From NCBI GenBank assembly GCA_964354135.1, contig CAYGZA010000139.1, forward strand, positions 1 through 15,944: a stretch of DNA of 15,944 nt, given 5' to 3'. The DNA comes from CAYGZA01 sp964354135. GTDB lineage: Bacteria > Planctomycetota > Planctomycetia > Pirellulales > Thermoguttaceae. The notes under the pieces were generated by a model. It had not been told where the DNA came from and did no database searches. It saw only the letters and a program-made list of their open reading frames with translations. This document shows, in pieces, positions 14,541 through 15,944 of this stretch. The translations under genes were made by a program, and so were the position numbers. How positions within the stretch are numbered: position 1 is the first letter of the stretch; each line of letters opens with the position of its first letter.

Positions 14541-14861
14541 CGGAAGCCCCACGTAGAGCTGCAGGACCTGGCTCTGCACCTTGATCGCCCGAATGAGGGC
14601 CCAGGTCTGCTCGGCGCTGAAGTGTGAGGGATCGATCCGCGAGAGCTGCTCCAATTCCTCGCTCACGGCGGCGTGCTGATCGGCGGCCGCCTGGAGCCGG
14701 ATTCCCACCTCGCGCCACGCCCGGGACAGCCGCTCCTCGTCCGCGAGGCCGTCCAGGTCGTCGACGTGGTTGGCCAGGAGCAGGCAGAGCCGGGCGACGT
14801 CGCGAGGCATCGCGTCCGGGTGCAACTGTTCGATCCGCGCGGCGAGCTCGCGGCAGTACAT
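14511..14861 (-). CDS. Small helical protein of unknown function
   Basis: A 116-residue protein that I do not recognise. It is predicted to be almost entirely alpha-helical, with leucine-rich amphipathic segments (RLCLLLANHVDDLDGL about 23-38, LIRAIKVQSQVLQLYVGL about 88-105). There is no signal peptide or membrane segment, so it is probably cytoplasmic. ATG 14861 was chosen because GAGGGG lies nine bases upstream; an in-frame ATG at 14924 has weaker support. Its last ten codons overlap the 3' end of the parvulin gene on the other strand. Opposite orientation to both neighbours means it has its own promoter, somewhere in 14862-15082, which I could not locate. It is probably real, because the ribosome site, codon usage and length agree. 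Confidence 0.7.
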   Translation of the reverse strand: MYCRELAARIEQLHPDAMPRDVARLCLLLANHVDDLDGLADEERLSRAWREVGIRLQAAADQHAAVSEELEQLSRIDPSHFSAEQTWALIRAIKVQSQVLQLYVGLPSPEDGVQGR

Positions 14862-15176
14862 TCTTGAAGTCCCCTCATGCGGCGCCGCACCGACGGGCGA
14901 CGCGGTTGCCGGACGGCAAGACAAGACGAGTTGTCGCGAGCGCGGCGTCCGGCGTGCCGATCCTCCGGCCCAGAGGCGGCGCTCCCGGGCGCGGGTTGCG
15001 CCGAGTCTGCCGCCATCTTAAGTCTAGCTTACGGCCGGACGCGGGCCGGCCTGTCGCCCTGGACCACCACAGCCACGGCTCCTTGATCGGGTCTTGGGGG
15101 TCTGTATAATCGGCCCTGGTGTCCCCGGTGACCCAAGGAATCCTCACGAGCCCCCGCCAAAGGGGCAGTCCTTCGC
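14862..15176. other. Divergent intergenic region, 315 bp
   Basis: The gap between the small helical protein gene and pdxJ holds the pdxJ promoter (15083-15110). It also holds a spaced inverted repeat GCCGGACG/CGTCCGGC (14908-14915 and 14946-14953), within what would be the leader of the leftward gene. I see no tRNA, riboswitch or further reading frame worth calling. Confidence 0.5.
15083..15110 (+). promoter_or_regulatory. Sigma-70-like promoter for pdxJ
   Basis: TTGATC (15083-15088) and a perfect TATAAT (15105-15110) are separated by 16 bp, giving a leader of about 60 bases before the pdxJ ATG. Confidence 0.7.
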
Positions 15177-15893
15177 ATGGCAGACCTCGGTGTAAACATC
15201 GATCACGTGGCAACATTGCGGCAGGCCCGGCGGACCTACGAGCCGGACCCCGTCTGGGCGGCTGCCCTGGCGGAACTGGGGGGGGCCGACGGGATCACCC
15301 TCCACCTCCGCGAGGACCGCCGCCACATCCAGGATCGCGACCTGCGAATCCTCCGCGACACCGTCTGCGTAAAGCTCAACCTCGAGATGGCCTGTAGCGA
15401 GGAGATCCTCCAGATCGCTTGCCGGGTGAAGCCGAGTCAGGTAACCCTGGTGCCGGAGCGCCGCGAGGAAATCACCACCGAGGGCGGACTCGACGTCTTC
15501 GCTCAACGGGCCCGGGTTGCCGAGGTCGTGGCCCGCCTCCGCGACGCCGGCATCTCGGTGAGCCTGTTTCTGGACCCCCATCCGCGCCAAGTTGAGACGG
15601 CCGCAGGGCTCCGGGCCGACGCCGTAGAGCTGCACACCGGCTGCTATGCCTCGGCCGGTCCGGGTCCGAAACAGCACGAGGAGCTCCAGACCCTTCAGCA
15701 GATGGGAGCCGCGATCCGGGCGGCGGGAATGGCCCTCCACGCCGGGCACGGGCTCACGTACCGCAACGTCCGCCCCGTCGCCGCCATCGAAGGGATGCAC
15801 GAGCTCAATATCGGTCACAGCATCGTTGCCCGGGCGGTCATGGTCGGGTTTCAGCAGGCGGTGCGAGAGATGAAGGAATTGGTGAGGGGCTAG
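15177..15893 (+). CDS. pdxJ: Pyridoxine 5'-phosphate synthase
   Basis: Catalyses the last ring-closing step of DXP-dependent vitamin B6 synthesis, condensing 1-deoxyxylulose 5-phosphate with 3-amino-2-oxopropyl phosphate in the cytoplasm. The 238-residue TIM barrel is of normal length and has the family signatures: GVNIDHVATLRQAR (5-18), GITLHLREDRRHI (39-51), KLNLEM (66-71, with Glu70), VTLVPERREEITTEGG (89-104), ELHTGCYA (151-158), HAGHGLTY (188-195) and ELNIGHSI (209-216). Candidate catalytic residues His43, Glu70 and His191 are all present. The start is ATG 15177, with AAAGGGG upstream and a good promoter. The stop codon lies in tandem GGGGCTA repeats. It stands alone in the window; no other B6 gene is adjacent. 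Confidence 0.97.
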   Translation: MADLGVNIDHVATLRQARRTYEPDPVWAAALAELGGADGITLHLREDRRHIQDRDLRILRDTVCVKLNLEMACSEEILQIACRVKPSQVTLVPERREEITTEGGLDVFAQRARVAEVVARLRDAGISVSLFLDPHPRQVETAAGLRADAVELHTGCYASAGPGPKQHEELQTLQQMGAAIRAAGMALHAGHGLTYRNVRPVAAIEGMHELNIGHSIVARAVMVGFQQAVREMKELVRG

Positions 15894-15904
15894 GGGCTAG
15901 GGGC
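15886..15904 (+). repeat. Tandem 7-mer GGGGCTA (2.7 copies) across the pdxJ stop codon
   Basis: GGGGCTA repeats at 15886-15892 and 15893-15899, followed by GGGGC. The TAG stop (15891-15893) is formed by the repeat itself. Confidence 0.85.
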
Positions 15905-15944
15905 AATACCGTTCAAATAGTCATAACCACCGACTCCATAAAGG

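Overview
The window is high-GC DNA from a bacterium, most likely a planctomycete (Pirellulales-like). This taxonomic call is an inference. It rests on the gene neighbourhood (a small ketosynthase/ACP/CrtI-like module, a GYF-domain membrane protein, a Na+/solute symporter), short leaders with TATAAT-type boxes, and 7-bp tandem repeats around stop codons. No rRNA or tRNA gene was seen to confirm it.

Left edge (1-1541): a 1,442-bp insertion sequence (73-1514) encodes one DDE transposase. It has 55-bp terminal inverted repeats with one mismatch, several internal copies of a ~20-bp end motif, and a probable 7-bp target duplication. A further end-like sequence (31-55) faces the left end across 17 bp, so another related element or a solo end lies at the window border.

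Minus-strand block (1542-9357), in transcription order: an LsrG-like antibiotic-biosynthesis-monooxygenase-fold protein, ribose-5-phosphate isomerase B (rpiB), a sodium:solute symporter, a GYF-domain single-pass membrane protein, a FabF-type ketosynthase, an acyl carrier protein and a CrtI-like FAD oxidoreductase. The last three look like a functional unit that builds and oxidises an ACP-bound acyl chain. The first genes are separated by 100-280 bp gaps and need not be one transcript.

Plus-strand block (9617-14540): mfd (transcription-repair coupling factor) is followed by a secreted or membrane-anchored parvulin-type peptidyl-prolyl isomerase with its own TATAAT promoter inside the mfd 3' end. 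A pair of perfect 15-bp dyads sits in the divergent gap upstream of mfd.

Right edge: a small helical protein of unknown function (14511-14861, minus) overlaps the isomerase gene tail-to-tail by 30 bp. pdxJ (15177-15893), for vitamin B6 synthesis, has a good sigma-70-like promoter in the 315-bp gap before it.

The least ordinary items are the iterated-end insertion sequence with its displaced start frame, the ketosynthase-ACP-desaturase module, and the palindromic intergenic elements. I did not find a clear defence system, CRISPR array or phage region.
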